The notes beneath the pieces are model-generated. The model was given only the letters and a program-made list of their open reading frames with translations. It did not search any database and was not told the DNA's origin. 64,000 nt of DNA from Methylomonas albis (GTDB taxonomy: Bacteria; Pseudomonadota; Gammaproteobacteria; Methylococcales; Methylomonadaceae), in the NCBI RefSeq assembly GCF_014850955.1, contig NZ_JACXSS010000001.1, positions 5,146,001 to 5,210,000 on the forward strand. Direction: 5' to 3'. The position numbers and the translations under genes are program-made. Positions 27,490 to 38,700 of this stretch are shown here, piece after piece; the stretch's first letter is position 1; every line of letters starts with the position of its first letter.

Positions 27490-29970
27490 ATGACCGAAAA
27501 CAGCAAGGAACGCTTACCCCATTTACTGATAAAAGATTCGGTAACCACCGAAAGTTACTCCCGTCCCACTCAAGCAATGGGCGGCGCTGGCTTAAGAACA
27601 CCATCAAGAGATCGTCAGGCCCACTCTCAACAACTGATTGAGCAAATTCAGCATATCCAGTCTCAAGAATCCGGCATCATCGAACAACAAAAAGCTTTCG
27701 GATTGGATGTCGGTAATGGTCTTTATCTGGCCTTTGAAAGCGAACCGGATTTCGAGCTCAAGTTTGCCAGCCTGGAATTTCATCGAAGCGGGATTGAGCT
27801 TTGTAACGTAAAACTTGTTGATGGCAAAACCATCGCCACCGTTTTCGTACCGGAAGGTAAGCTTGCCCATTTTCTAACCAAAATCGCCCAATACCAGTCT
27901 GAAAACACAAATAAAAACCAACCCAAAAATAGAGAGTTGGTTGAAAGCATTAGTGCGATCAAGCTTGCCGCAATCGATGCGCTTTGGACAGATGAGCCCG
28001 AATTGATCCCGGATGCAGGGCAAGCGATTTGGTGGGAAGTTTGGCTAAGACATTCGGAAAGATACGATTGTGAAGCTTTTATTCGCGAGCATGCGCCGCA
28101 GCTCAATCTCAGGGTAAGTGCCGAGTCGATTCGCTTTCTCGACAGAACCATTATTCTGGTTTTCGGTACACGCGAACAAATTAGCCATTCAATCCATTTG
28201 TTAGGTGCAATTGCCGAGCTCAGAAAAGCCAAGGATACCGCCGATTTCTTCACCGGTATGAGTCGACAAGACCAACGTGCCTGGATCGAACAAACCTTAG
28301 AAAATTTGACGCCACCACCTGATACAGCACCGACGGTTTGTATTTTGGATACCGGTATCAATCATGAGCATCCGCTATTGAGGCCAGTCGCAGAAACGAC
28401 CGACATGCATGCCTATATCCCCGGTTGGGGTACCGATGATCGAAACGGCCATGGCACCAATATGGCGGGCGTATCGATCTATGGCGACTTAACCGAGGCA
28501 TTGGCTAACCCATTGCCGATACAACTCACCCATCGTTTGGAATCGGTCAAAATTACGCCCAATCCAGATTTTCATAATGACAAAGAACTATACGGCGCTA
28601 TTACTCGCGACAGTATAGGCAGAGTGGAAATCTCAGCAGATCGGCAACGCGTGTTTTGCATGGCGGTGTCCACCACCGACGACAGAGACCGTGGTCGCCC
28701 ATCTTCATGGTCGGCAACCATTGACGCCATTACATCGGGTTATGAAGACGATCAACAGCGCTTGGTCATTCTTTCGGCGGGCAACACTGATCCACAGTAC
28801 AGACACCTATATCCCAACAATAACCTGACCGATGAAGTCCACGATCCAGGTCAGTCCTGGAATGCACTCACGGTCGGTGGTTATACCGAAAAGGTTTGGC
28901 TGGATACTGCGGCAAATCCTGGCTGGGAACCATTAGCACCGCCAGGTGGATTAGCGCCTGCCAGTTGCACATCCATGGAATGGCAAAAGACCTGGCCGAT
29001 CAAGCCGGATATTGTCATGGAAGCCGGTAATATGGCCACTAATCCAGCATATATCCAAGCCGACTACATCGACGATGCCTTGCAATTGCTCAGCACCGGC
29101 CATCAATTTGTGCTGGGTAAACAACTGGTATCGTTTGGCGATACCAGTGCTGCGGCAGCCTTGGCAGCAAATCTGGCAGCAAGAGTACAAGCCTTATACC
29201 CAGACTATTGGCCGGAAACCATCAGGGCACTATTGATTCATTCTGCCCTATGGACGCCAGCCATGAAAGCGGTGTTCGAACCTTTCACGACTAAGGACAA
29301 ATACCGGCAACTCTTGCGTTATTGCGGATATGGCGTACCCGATGAAGACACCTTATTTTGGAGTGCTCGTAACGAACTGACCCTTGTTGCTCAAGACGTG
29401 ATTCATCCGTACACCAAGGAAGGCAGTAACGTTAAAACCCGTGACATCAATTTACACACCTTGCCTTGGCCAACGGATGTTCTGCGCAACTTACCGCCGA
29501 ATACCCAAGTTGAAATGAAGGTGACATTGTCGTATTTCATTGAACCTAACCCAGGGGAACGCGGCTGGGTCAATAAATACCGCTATGCATCACACGGACT
29601 GCGTTTCGATGTGCGTCGTCCATTAGAAACACTTACAGATTTCAAACAACGCATCAATCAAAAAGCCAGAGACGAAGAACATGCCTACAACGGCGCTACA
29701 CCCGATAGCGGCCAATGGCTGTTAGGTGAAAAATTGCGCAGCCTGGGCTCTGTTCACTCCGATACCTGGACAGGCCAAGCTGCTGAACTTGCCGCGCGAG
29801 GTTATATTGCCGTTTATCCAGTCCTGGGTTGGTGGAAAGAGCGAGCAAATTTAGAAAGATGGGGAAAATCGACCCGATATGCCTTAATCGTTAGCATTAA
29901 AACACCAAGTGTGGAAACCGATATTTACACGGCGATTGAAAACCAAATCGTTATCCAACTGACCGTTTAA
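27490..29970 (+). CDS. Subtilisin-like serine protease (S8) paired with AAA ATPase
   Basis: 826 residues, without signal peptide, so cytoplasmic. The catalytic triad is complete: Asp287 in VCILDTGINHEHPLL, His321 in RNGHGTNMAGV and Ser553 in SFGDTSAAAALAA; the oxyanion Asn432 lies in VILSAGNTDP. A 280-residue N-terminal domain precedes the protease and a 260-residue C-terminal domain follows. It starts 6 bases after the AAA gene. Cytoplasmic S8 proteases next to such ATPases recur in accessory DNA, and proteases serve as effectors in several phage-defence systems. Here the flanks (Septu-like, type I restriction) support a defence role by association; the substrate is unknown. Confidence 0.85.
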   Translation: MTENSKERLPHLLIKDSVTTESYSRPTQAMGGAGLRTPSRDRQAHSQQLIEQIQHIQSQESGIIEQQKAFGLDVGNGLYLAFESEPDFELKFASLEFHRSGIELCNVKLVDGKTIATVFVPEGKLAHFLTKIAQYQSENTNKNQPKNRELVESISAIKLAAIDALWTDEPELIPDAGQAIWWEVWLRHSERYDCEAFIREHAPQLNLRVSAESIRFLDRTIILVFGTREQISHSIHLLGAIAELRKAKDTADFFTGMSRQDQRAWIEQTLENLTPPPDTAPTVCILDTGINHEHPLLRPVAETTDMHAYIPGWGTDDRNGHGTNMAGVSIYGDLTEALANPLPIQLTHRLESVKITPNPDFHNDKELYGAITRDSIGRVEISADRQRVFCMAVSTTDDRDRGRPSSWSATIDAITSGYEDDQQRLVILSAGNTDPQYRHLYPNNNLTDEVHDPGQSWNALTVGGYTEKVWLDTAANPGWEPLAPPGGLAPASCTSMEWQKTWPIKPDIVMEAGNMATNPAYIQADYIDDALQLLSTGHQFVLGKQLVSFGDTSAAAALAANLAARVQALYPDYWPETIRALLIHSALWTPAMKAVFEPFTTKDKYRQLLRYCGYGVPDEDTLFWSARNELTLVAQDVIHPYTKEGSNVKTRDINLHTLPWPTDVLRNLPPNTQVEMKVTLSYFIEPNPGERGWVNKYRYASHGLRFDVRRPLETLTDFKQRINQKARDEEHAYNGATPDSGQWLLGEKLRSLGSVHSDTWTGQAAELAARGYIAVYPVLGWWKERANLERWGKSTRYALIVSIKTPSVETDIYTAIENQIVIQLTV

Positions 29971-30030
29971 AATCAAATCAAGTTACTGAGCATCAATTGA
30001 TAAGAGTTTCAGAAGGTCTTTGGCTTTCTT

Positions 30031-31125
30031 TTATACACCGTATATAAATCTCGAATCATAATCGCTTCGACGTTGTTCAATCATTGCCCAAAGCTGATTT
30101 TTAAAGTCATCACCTTGATATGCAATCCAACGGTATAGCTTAAAGCGCCAGAATTTGTAGCATTCTGAACGAATAATCTGTTCATTGGGCTGATTTGCTC
30201 TTCTTTGCAATTGCTGATTAAAATCATCAAAATCAATAGCCTGACAATCACCATCTATCCATGAAATAAAATCAACCTGATCTCCTTCAACTCTTTGTTT
30301 TACTTGATATACTTCGTCCCATGCAATAATTTTTTCAGCGGTGTCAACGTCGGGGGTATCCCAAATAACCTTAAGTTGTAATGATGCTACTCCACCATGT
30401 AACTCAACCTTAACCAAATCTCGACAGCTTTCTTCATACGGATAGAAACCTAATCTTCGCACTTCAGTGCCATCATGTTGTTTTTTGATAAGTAACTGCT
30501 TTGCTAATTTTGCTTTGCTATTACAGGTATGACATATAGGAAGCAGATTATCTGGGTGAATTGCGTAAGCTGGATATTTGTCTTTGCTCAACAAGTGATC
30601 ATAAGGCGCGCTCCATTGATCTTCATCCAAAATCCCTGATCTCTTCTGTGCCAAGATTTCTGTTCCGCATACTTGGCAGAGATTGCCATTCATTTGGCGA
30701 TAGTTGTTGAAGTGGTGCTGTATTGTTTCCCCTTCACATGCGTCACGAATGCCAGCTAGTTTTTTGGTATTACTAAATAAATGTAGAGTCAATTCGGCTA
30801 GTTTTTTATTTAGTTCAGTTTGTGATATTTCAGGAAATTCAAGAGTTCGATTACTAAAATACCCCCTAACATCTTGACTACTTCTGATTCTATTATAAAG
30901 CCGTCGACGTTCATGTTCCGTCAGCAAGTGCAACTGCGCCCACAATGCATTGAATTTGTCTCTAGTGTTCGTATTGTCCCAACAAGCTTGACCTACGATA
31001 TCGGTAAATAAAGCTAGGCTAAATTCATTAGCGTCGATAGCAGCTTCCAAGAAATGTAATAGCTCTTCATTTAAAGCAGTAAAAATTTTCGAGCGAGGTG
31101 TTTGGGGATTCAACGGGAACAGCAT
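30031..31125 (-). CDS. ptuB: HNH endonuclease, PtuB-like (Septu)
   Basis: 364 residues from an ATG that overlaps the ATPase stop as TAATG (a longer frame starts at 31191). The zinc/HNH region reads CQVCGTEI, then APYDHLLSKDKYPAYAIHP and DNLLPICHTCNSKAK, giving the catalytic His and four zinc Cys typical of PtuB-type HNH nucleases. N- and C-terminal regions are unassigned. With the ATPase upstream it forms a Septu-like pair, in which the ATPase controls an HNH DNase after phage infection. Confidence 0.72.
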   Translation of the reverse strand: MLFPLNPQTPRSKIFTALNEELLHFLEAAIDANEFSLALFTDIVGQACWDNTNTRDKFNALWAQLHLLTEHERRRLYNRIRSSQDVRGYFSNRTLEFPEISQTELNKKLAELTLHLFSNTKKLAGIRDACEGETIQHHFNNYRQMNGNLCQVCGTEILAQKRSGILDEDQWSAPYDHLLSKDKYPAYAIHPDNLLPICHTCNSKAKLAKQLLIKKQHDGTEVRRLGFYPYEESCRDLVKVELHGGVASLQLKVIWDTPDVDTAEKIIAWDEVYQVKQRVEGDQVDFISWIDGDCQAIDFDDFNQQLQRRANQPNEQIIRSECYKFWRFKLYRWIAYQGDDFKNQLWAMIEQRRSDYDSRFIYGV

Positions 31126-32783
31126 TAGACCTTTAACTTCCTTAGCAAATAAGCTTTCTCCATGGAATCGCCAATATTTTCCACTATCCATTGTCTTGCG
31201 GCAGAATCATCTCCAGCCTCAAGATGTTTTTTAATTTCATCAACCGCAGTTTGTGAAATCAATGATTTAAGCCCAAAGAACTGTTTAATCAACACTTCAA
31301 ATGAAGCGCCATAGGTCTGACTAGTGACTGAGTCCATGATGATTGATCCGTCATCCATGCGCTCAAAGCGAAACACATTTTCATTTTGGAGCGAAGAAAC
31401 TAGGAATGGCGAATGAGTGGAAAGCAGCATCTGTATAGCCTGATTCTGTTGATTAGGCTTGTTCAACGCAAGGCTCAGGTGCTTGTGAAAGTTAGTGCGC
31501 CAAGCAGGATTCAAATGTGTTTCAGGCTCATCAAATAGGAACAAGGTTGGCTCGTCACGAAAAACCCTGGCAGCACCTATCGTTTGTATGAGTTGAGCTT
31601 CGCCATCGCTCAGATCGTCAAAATCGATGCATTTTCGACCATCGGATAATTTAAGCTGAATAACTGATAAGGGTAATTTCGTCTTAAGAGGTTTTTTTAC
31701 ATTGCCATCAAAAGTATCATTACGAAGGTTTTTCTTATCCGAGGATTGCCAGTTTTTAACACCTAACAATTGCAGCTTATAAATCTTTTCAAAAAAACTA
31801 AGCGGTTCAGAGTAATAATTCTCTCTCAACTTTTCTAGCAAGCCTGGCTTTGAAAAATCAAAAATAATATTGCCCGTAAGATATGGCAATTCATACAACT
31901 CATACTCGTTGTTGCTAGTCCTACGACCTATGCCATCAAGCGAATCAGGCCCAGCAATACGAATTAATTGACGTATATCGCTAATCGAATCCTGCTCAAT
32001 TGGCACTTTTCTTAGATCATACTGGATAGTAAAGCTCTGTGGGTAGCAATAAGGTATTTCTGAAAATAAAGATTTAAGCTCGTCTTTATCAAGTATTGAC
32101 AAAGACGCCATCAATAACGCATTACAATCATAATCAAGAAATATATTTGCCGGTAGTCGGGTGTCTTTTTCTATGAGGCTTTGATAATCCAAATCGGAGT
32201 CGTCTGAACTCAATGATTTATCGAAAATGCCAGAGTAACGAGCAGCGTAAAAACGGTTTATATTGGCGATTCCTCGCTCATCTAATTTAGCTGCCAATCT
32301 TTGTCTTCGATCTGCACGAACCTTCATGACGTCAAAATATTGCACAGCGTTTTTCAGAAAACTACGTTGTATGTTTTCATTTAACCCTGAAGAGTAGCCA
32401 ACAACATGCATGGGTATAACAGCGTTATCGAAACCCCATTCCTTCCAGCCATTACTTCTATCGTATATATGGAGAGCAATATTTCCCGATTTATGAATAG
32501 TGATGCGATAAACATAAATAAGATTTGGCTCAACAGCATGGAATGACCTTAATTCATACTCAACCGATACTGTAAATGGAAAAGATTTTCTAACTTTAAA
32601 ATCTTTCCGTAACGCTCGCTCAACATAAGCAAAAAATTCTGCAATTAGTTCTAATAATTGAGATTTACCCGAACCGTTTAACCCAACGAAAGCAATTACA
32701 TTGCCATCAGCGACACTAAAATCAAAACTCTGATTGCTAAGTCCCTTGTAGGAGCCATCCAAAGTAAGATTGAGCAGTTTCAA
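31125..32783 (-). CDS. ptuA: ABC/OLD-like ATPase, PtuA-like (Septu)
   Basis: 552 residues. Walker A FVGLNGSGKSQ (residues 32-42), ABC signature DDLSDGEAQLIQTIGAARVF, Walker B TLFLFDEPETHLNP and H-loop LLSTHSPFLVSS are all present, so it should hydrolyse ATP as a dimer. The central 250 residues are an insertion without clear coiled coil. It is coupled to the HNH gene by TAATG. Alternatives are other RecF/OLD-like ATPase plus nuclease systems; the HNH partner favours Septu. Confidence 0.75.
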   Translation of the reverse strand: MKLLNLTLDGSYKGLSNQSFDFSVADGNVIAFVGLNGSGKSQLLELIAEFFAYVERALRKDFKVRKSFPFTVSVEYELRSFHAVEPNLIYVYRITIHKSGNIALHIYDRSNGWKEWGFDNAVIPMHVVGYSSGLNENIQRSFLKNAVQYFDVMKVRADRRQRLAAKLDERGIANINRFYAARYSGIFDKSLSSDDSDLDYQSLIEKDTRLPANIFLDYDCNALLMASLSILDKDELKSLFSEIPYCYPQSFTIQYDLRKVPIEQDSISDIRQLIRIAGPDSLDGIGRRTSNNEYELYELPYLTGNIIFDFSKPGLLEKLRENYYSEPLSFFEKIYKLQLLGVKNWQSSDKKNLRNDTFDGNVKKPLKTKLPLSVIQLKLSDGRKCIDFDDLSDGEAQLIQTIGAARVFRDEPTLFLFDEPETHLNPAWRTNFHKHLSLALNKPNQQNQAIQMLLSTHSPFLVSSLQNENVFRFERMDDGSIIMDSVTSQTYGASFEVLIKQFFGLKSLISQTAVDEIKKHLEAGDDSAARQWIVENIGDSMEKAYLLRKLKV

Positions 32784-32799
32784 TTCAATTTTCCCTGTA

Positions 32800-34194
32800 T
32801 TATTTTTTACGTTTACCGTTAATGCGCTCAGCTTTGATCTTGCTCAGTAAAGCTTCCACACTGTTTTCGCCACTGATTAGATCGGGATTCTGCGCTCGCC
32901 AGTCAGCGGTGAGTTCGCCGCGAAAGGCTTTGGCGAGGATGGATTGAGTCAGGTGGTTGACGCGGGCCTGGGCGTCTTTGACGCGTTGTTCGATTTGGTC
33001 GGCGTAAGCGAAGAGTTGTTCGACGCGGCGGACGATTTCGGTTTGTTCTTGAAGAGGCGGAGTCGGCACAGGGATTATTCCGAGGTCCTTTTGATTAATT
33101 TTTGGTAAAACAGAACGACTTTCTGCATTAGACGCCCAATAGGTAAACTGGTGTGATAATATCCATCGAAAAAGGTATTGAGTATTAATTTTTGAATTTA
33201 TTGGATACATATCGGCGCTACAAAGACCGGAAAAGCTCACTATTGCAGCTTTGCATAAATAAGGCCGAATCTTTGAATATAAAATTTGACCATCATAAAA
33301 GCGATGCTTTGAACTTGTCACTTTGTCTTCTGAGACTGTCGTATATTCTAATAACTTTCCTGTACCTGATTCGATGTGATTAGGCGCGATGTGAAAAGCT
33401 TCAGGAGTTAGTAATGGATCTTGTAAGTTTGATGCAACAGAAGCCACCTGATCAAATTTTAACCACTGCCAATTTTTTGGAAGCATTCCTAACTCTTTTC
33501 CTCGAAACTCAGTAAGTTCAACTGAATTTGCCGAGTATTTTATGCCTGGATTAACTTTTCGCCATTCTTGAGTCAAATTGCCTGTTACCGCCGCAGCCAG
33601 AACGGATTGACGGAAGCGTTTGAGGATTTTGGGGATGGCGTCGAGGCGGGTTTTGATGCCGTCTACCTGTGCCAGCAGTTCGTCCAGTTTGGCGGCGATT
33701 TGGTGTTGTTCGGCGAGAGGTGGCAAATTAACCACCATATTTTCAATAGCGCTACCAGATATGTTAGGTTGTGCTCCACCATATGCTATTTTTAAAATGT
33801 CAGGGGATAAAAAGGCAACTAGATAATTTCGAAAACCTTTCGACCCTAATTCATCAACAATGAGTTTCAAATTTCCTACTCGCTGATTCTGATACGCTGG
33901 CATGAGACCTTGATACACACCAACCTTACCCGTTGTTGCACCTGACATCGCAATTAGTAAATCACCATTTTCAACTTCAAACCCATTTGCGATGTTAGCA
34001 GACTTTATATGAGCTGCTGATTTATCAGAAGCTAATTTTCCATCAATATTCGATATCCGAATTATTGGAAATGTGTCCTCGCTTTTATCAACGTAATCAG
34101 TGCTTTTAAAGGCAAAACCATTCTTTAAAAACATATAGTTGCCCAGTCTAGTGCTCACCCAACCGTCAGGCAAAACCTCTTCAAACATCGGCAA
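32800..34194 (-). CDS. hsdS: HsdS, type I restriction specificity subunit
   Basis: 464 residues with two target-recognition domains, each starting with an LPDGW/LPKNWQW-type motif (EVLPDGWVSTRLGNYM; MLPKNWQWLKFDQVA), and two helical spacers: LAEQHQIAAKLDELLAQVDG and LQEQTEIVRRVEQLFAYADQ. These set a bipartite DNA target. The start overlaps the hsdM end by 14 bases. A MPMFEE start is drawn; MFEE two codons in is equally possible. No inverted hsdS fragments for shuffling were seen. Confidence 0.93.
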   Translation of the reverse strand: MPMFEEVLPDGWVSTRLGNYMFLKNGFAFKSTDYVDKSEDTFPIIRISNIDGKLASDKSAAHIKSANIANGFEVENGDLLIAMSGATTGKVGVYQGLMPAYQNQRVGNLKLIVDELGSKGFRNYLVAFLSPDILKIAYGGAQPNISGSAIENMVVNLPPLAEQHQIAAKLDELLAQVDGIKTRLDAIPKILKRFRQSVLAAAVTGNLTQEWRKVNPGIKYSANSVELTEFRGKELGMLPKNWQWLKFDQVASVASNLQDPLLTPEAFHIAPNHIESGTGKLLEYTTVSEDKVTSSKHRFYDGQILYSKIRPYLCKAAIVSFSGLCSADMYPINSKINTQYLFRWILSHQFTYWASNAESRSVLPKINQKDLGIIPVPTPPLQEQTEIVRRVEQLFAYADQIEQRVKDAQARVNHLTQSILAKAFRGELTADWRAQNPDLISGENSVEALLSKIKAERINGKRKK

Positions 34195-35749
34195 TATCTC
34201 CCTCTAACCCCAAGATGTCTGCCAGCATTTTCTTTTGTAATGTGGCTTCGTCTGACTTTCCTAACGCTGTCATTAATCCATCCAATTCCCGCAAAGCCTC
34301 GGTCATCTCGCTCATCGCTTCGGCGGCCAAGACATCCGGTTCCGGCAGGCTGGCGGCATCGACGCTGTCCTGGTCTTTAAGCCAAGCTATGTCCAGCGAG
34401 TCGCCTTTTTGAGTTTTGATCCAGTCGCGACTGAAGCAACGCCAGCGGGATTCTACTTCCCTCTCACCCCGACCCTCTTCCTCAAGGGAGAGTGAGATTT
34501 GGCCATCTGCTTCCTGGCGGTTTTCGGCGTGATAGCAAACTTCGAACGGCGCTAAATGCTGTTCATCGAACGGCGTGCGTTTGCCGAAGCTAGGCATGTT
34601 GGTACGCAAGTCGTAGACCCACACCTGTTGAGTGCAATTTTCTTCCTGTCTAGGATTCTCGGCAGTACCTTTGCTGAAGAACAGCACGTTTGTTTTTACG
34701 CCCTGGGCGTAAAAGATGCCGGTCGGCAGGCGCAGGATGGTGTGCAGGTTGCATTTTTGCATCAGGTCGCGGCGGATGTCGCTGCCGACACCGGCTTCGA
34801 ATAGCACGTTATCCGGCAACACCACGGCGGCGCGTCCGCCTGGCTTCAGGCTACGGTAGATATGCTGCAAGAACACCAATTGCTTGTTGCTGGTTTTGTA
34901 GGTGAAGTCGTCACGGGTGACGCTGGCTTCGCCGCCCTTGGCGGTGCCGAACGGTGGATTGGTCAGAATCACGTCGGCTTTGGGTAAATGGGTTCCAGGT
35001 TGTCCCAAGGTATTGCCCAGATGTACCACGCCTTCGTCGTCACCTTCCATGCCGTGCAACAAGCAGTTCATTAACGCCAGACGACGGGTACCTGGCACCA
35101 ATTCCATGCCGACAAAGGCTTGATTGCGCTGGAAGCTTTGTAGTTTTTCGGTGAGGTTGTAAAGATCGTCGGTTTGTTCCTTGATGTATGCATCTGCGGC
35201 AATCAGGAAACCGGCGGTACCGGCGGCAGGGTCTTGAATCAGTTCACCGGCTTGTGGTCTGATGCAGCGGATGATGCTGTCGATCAAGGGGCGCGGGGTA
35301 AAGTATTGACCGGCGCCAGATTTGGTTTCGCTGGCATTTTTCTCCAGCAGGCCTTCATACAAGTCGCCCAGGCCATCGCGTTTGGCGCTGAACCAGTCGA
35401 TAGCATCCAGGCTTTTGATCAGTTGTTCCAAATGACGCGGTTCGCGCAAACGGGTTTGTGCGTCGGCGTAAATGGCTGCAATCAAATGGTCATCGCTTTT
35501 GGATAAATCCAACAGCAGTTGCCGATAATGGTTGAGCAGATTCAAGCCCGATAGCTTGGTTAAATCCAGCCAGCGGCAGCCTTCCGGCAGTTTATGTTTT
35601 AGCAGGATACCGGCTTCGGTGTTTTCGTATTCCATTTTGATAAACAGCAGCAACACCAGCTCGGTGACGTAATCCGAATAGTTGATGCCGTCGTCTCTTA
35701 AGACGTCACAGAGATTCCACAGTTTTTGGACGATTTCGCTATTGCTCAT
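34181..35749 (-). CDS. hsdM: HsdM, type I DNA methyltransferase subunit
   Basis: 522 residues. N-terminal helical domain, then adenine-methyltransferase motifs: SAM-binding QDPAAGTAGFLIAAD (motif I) and catalytic ILTNPPFGTAKGG (NPPF, motif IV). TPRPLIDSIIRCI lies just ahead of motif I. It methylates adenine to protect host DNA and is required for restriction complex assembly. The hsdR stop lies 18 bases upstream, giving the order hsdR-hsdM-hsdS. Confidence 0.95.
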   Translation of the reverse strand: MSNSEIVQKLWNLCDVLRDDGINYSDYVTELVLLLFIKMEYENTEAGILLKHKLPEGCRWLDLTKLSGLNLLNHYRQLLLDLSKSDDHLIAAIYADAQTRLREPRHLEQLIKSLDAIDWFSAKRDGLGDLYEGLLEKNASETKSGAGQYFTPRPLIDSIIRCIRPQAGELIQDPAAGTAGFLIAADAYIKEQTDDLYNLTEKLQSFQRNQAFVGMELVPGTRRLALMNCLLHGMEGDDEGVVHLGNTLGQPGTHLPKADVILTNPPFGTAKGGEASVTRDDFTYKTSNKQLVFLQHIYRSLKPGGRAAVVLPDNVLFEAGVGSDIRRDLMQKCNLHTILRLPTGIFYAQGVKTNVLFFSKGTAENPRQEENCTQQVWVYDLRTNMPSFGKRTPFDEQHLAPFEVCYHAENRQEADGQISLSLEEEGRGEREVESRWRCFSRDWIKTQKGDSLDIAWLKDQDSVDAASLPEPDVLAAEAMSEMTEALRELDGLMTALGKSDEATLQKKMLADILGLEGDIADV

Positions 35750-35767
35750 TATTGCTCTTGGTGTTGA

Positions 35768-38700
35768 TTAAGCTGCCGACCACAGGGATTCGGACAGAGT
35801 ATCCAGTACGGTATCCAGTTGCTGGTTGAGTAAATTATTTAGAGTTTTGGCGCCGCCGTCATTGGCAAACACGCGATTGACGAAGGTTTGATCGATCACC
35901 ACTTCATGACTGAGTTGTTTGGCCAAGCGATCAAGCCATTTGCGTTGTACCTGCGTCCATGGATGCAATGCGTAGATTTTTTGCATGGCGTGGACAACAC
36001 GTTGCTCGAACGGTATCAGGGCCTCGCCGATTGCTGCCTGACGGATGTAACCGATGATACTGGCGGCGATGTCTTGATTGGTTTGGTTGCGCCAAGCGCT
36101 TTGCAGCTTGGCTTCGCTGTAGCCGTTTTGATCCAATAACAGGCGGATTTCGCGCAGTTGCTCGCGGGTCAGGTCTTTGGGCTTATTGACCACCACGGCT
36201 AATGCCGCCGACTGATTGATTTGGTTTTTGATGAAGTCGTTGAAGCTTTCCAGATAATCGGCGGGCTTGTCATATTTGCCGTAGCTTTGTTCGCGAACTT
36301 TCAATTCATCTTCGTGTTCGGCGAGCAACGGGTAGTATTCCGATCCGAGCAAGGTTTTGACTTGTTCCAGTTGATTAAGCAGATTGGCATTATTTTGGAT
36401 GAACTGTGCCGCTTGTTGCGGGCCAAGCTGATGCAAATGTTGGTGCAGCTGTTCGGGTGCTACGCCCCATGAATCTTCCAGTTCGCTCAGTTTCTTTTGT
36501 AGCTCCGGTTTATTGGCCGCCTTGGTTTTGGCTTTGCGTAGGATGCGCATAATGCGTTGACTCAGGGCATTCAGGACATCTTGGGCATGGCTGACATCCG
36601 GTTTGGTGCCGGTTGCGGTTAGGCTTTTTGGATTGTTCAGTTCCTCGATAAGCTGCTCGATCGAGATATTGGGGTCTTTGACCAGCGGTTTCATATCGCT
36701 GACATCTTTCAATGTGGCATAGATGTCGACCGGATCGTAAATCCTGAAAACGGTTTTACCGATTTCGTCGCAACGGCGGGTGGCACGGCCCAGCATTTGT
36801 TCGTACAGAATCCGTGAACGTACGCGGCGGAAAAATACCACATGGCAGATTTTCGGTACGTCGATGCCGGTGGTCAGCAAGTCCACGGTGATGGCAATGC
36901 TGGGGTAGCGTTCGTTTTTGTATTGGCGAATTAACTGGTTAACCTTATCGCTTTGGCCGGTGATTTTCTTGACCGCCGCTTCGTTGTATTCGTCGCCGTA
37001 GAGTTTTTTGTAAAGGCGGTCGAGAATACGTTTGACCATGTCGGCATGGCGATCCGAGGCGCAGAAAATCATAGTCTTCTCGTCGCCGAAAGGGTCGAGT
37101 TCCTTGACCAATTCCTTGCAGATCACCTTATTGAACGATGGGCTGATCACGCGGCGGTTAAAGTCATCGACATCAAAATTCATGTCGTCATCAAGGGTGG
37201 CGAGTTCGACGGCACCGGTTTGAGTGTTGATGACGCTGACTTGGCTGCCCTTGGCAAATTGGATGCCTTTTTGCGACAGCAGGGTTTGGTAGCGAATCGG
37301 TGGCTCATGGTCGATTAACCAGTCGTCAGCCACCGCCTCACGGTAGGAATAGGTGTAAACCGGTTTGCCGAAAATTTCCGTGGTGTGTTTGGCAGGGGTG
37401 GCGGTGAGGCCGATTTTGAAGGCATCGAAATAATCCAACACGCGGCGGTAGCTGGACAGATATTGCGCTACATCGCGCATCGCCATTTCGCCCTCGGTCA
37501 TGTCTTGATCCAAGGTATAACCACGGTGCGCTTCATCGACGATCAAACAATCGTAGGCATCGATATTCGGCGGGTTGTCGGATTGAAAGATGCGTTTGAC
37601 CATGGCTTGCACGGTGGCCACTTGAATACGAGTTTCGGCTTCGGCGGCCATGTCGCCGAGTTCGGCGACATTATAGATTTTGGATAGGGTTTGGTTTTGC
37701 TCCAGAGTGGCATCGTTGAAGTTATCAATCGCTTGCTGGCCTAGTGCTTTGCGATCCACCAAAAACAGAATCCGTTTGAAGCGTTCGGCTTTTAAAAACC
37801 GATACATCAAGCCTATGATGGTGCGGGTTTTACCGGTGCCGGTGGCCATGGCTAAAAGACAGTTGGTTTGGTTGGCCGCCAATGCCAGCTCGGCAGCCTG
37901 TACCGCTTTTTCCTGATAATCGCGCAAGCGCAGATAGGCAAAGCCTTCCTGCTTGAGCTTTTCTTCCGCCGCTGCTTTACTGCGTTCCAGTTTATCCAGC
38001 AAGCCGGTGGGGCTGTGAAAATCCGGTAACGGTTTAGCCAAATTGGACGGCTCGCGTACGTCGCGAAACCAAGTGCCGGATTGTTCGGCCAGTTGTTTGA
38101 CGAATGGTCTGCCATTACAGGAATACACGAATGGAATCTGGTAATGACCATCTTCGTGATCCGGCCATGCGATGGTGCGGCCTTGTTGCTGCCAAGCCGT
38201 TTGCATGTTTGTCGTTGGGGTAAAACCGCGCGCATAGCGTTCCGCTTGCGGAATTTTGCCGGCGACATTGACGTTTTCGCGCTTGGCTTCAACCACGGCA
38301 ATCGGCGTCAATCCGGCAAACAGAACGTAGTCGGCGGCTTGTTTGCCTTTCGTCGGCCACTCGGCAATGGCTTTGTTTTTGCCTTTTTCCGGTCTTGCAC
38401 CTCTCTGGTAAGTCAATTGTTCCGTATCGGCTTCCCAGCCGGCGGCGATCAACTGTTGATCGATCAGGATGCGGGTGAGTTCTTCGTTGAGCGACAGTTC
38501 GGCAGTCGCTTTTTTAATGCTGGCACTGGCTTCCTCACTGGCTTGCTCCTTGGTTTCCAGCTCAGTTTGCATGGCTTGCAATCGAGCCTCAAAAGCTTGG
38601 CGTTCTTGATGCAGTTGCTGTTCATGCGCTTGCGCCATCTGCTCGAAGATGCGAGCCTCGGCATCCATCTGTTCGGCTAATACCGCGTATTGCTCCTTTT

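Noticed and set aside
32800-34194. Phase-variable hsdS
   Set aside because: No inverted partial hsdS copy, recombinase or long simple repeat near the gene.
38081-38680. 199-residue plus-strand ORF opposite hsdR
   Set aside because: hsdR motifs on the other strand are unbroken; this frame has no family features.
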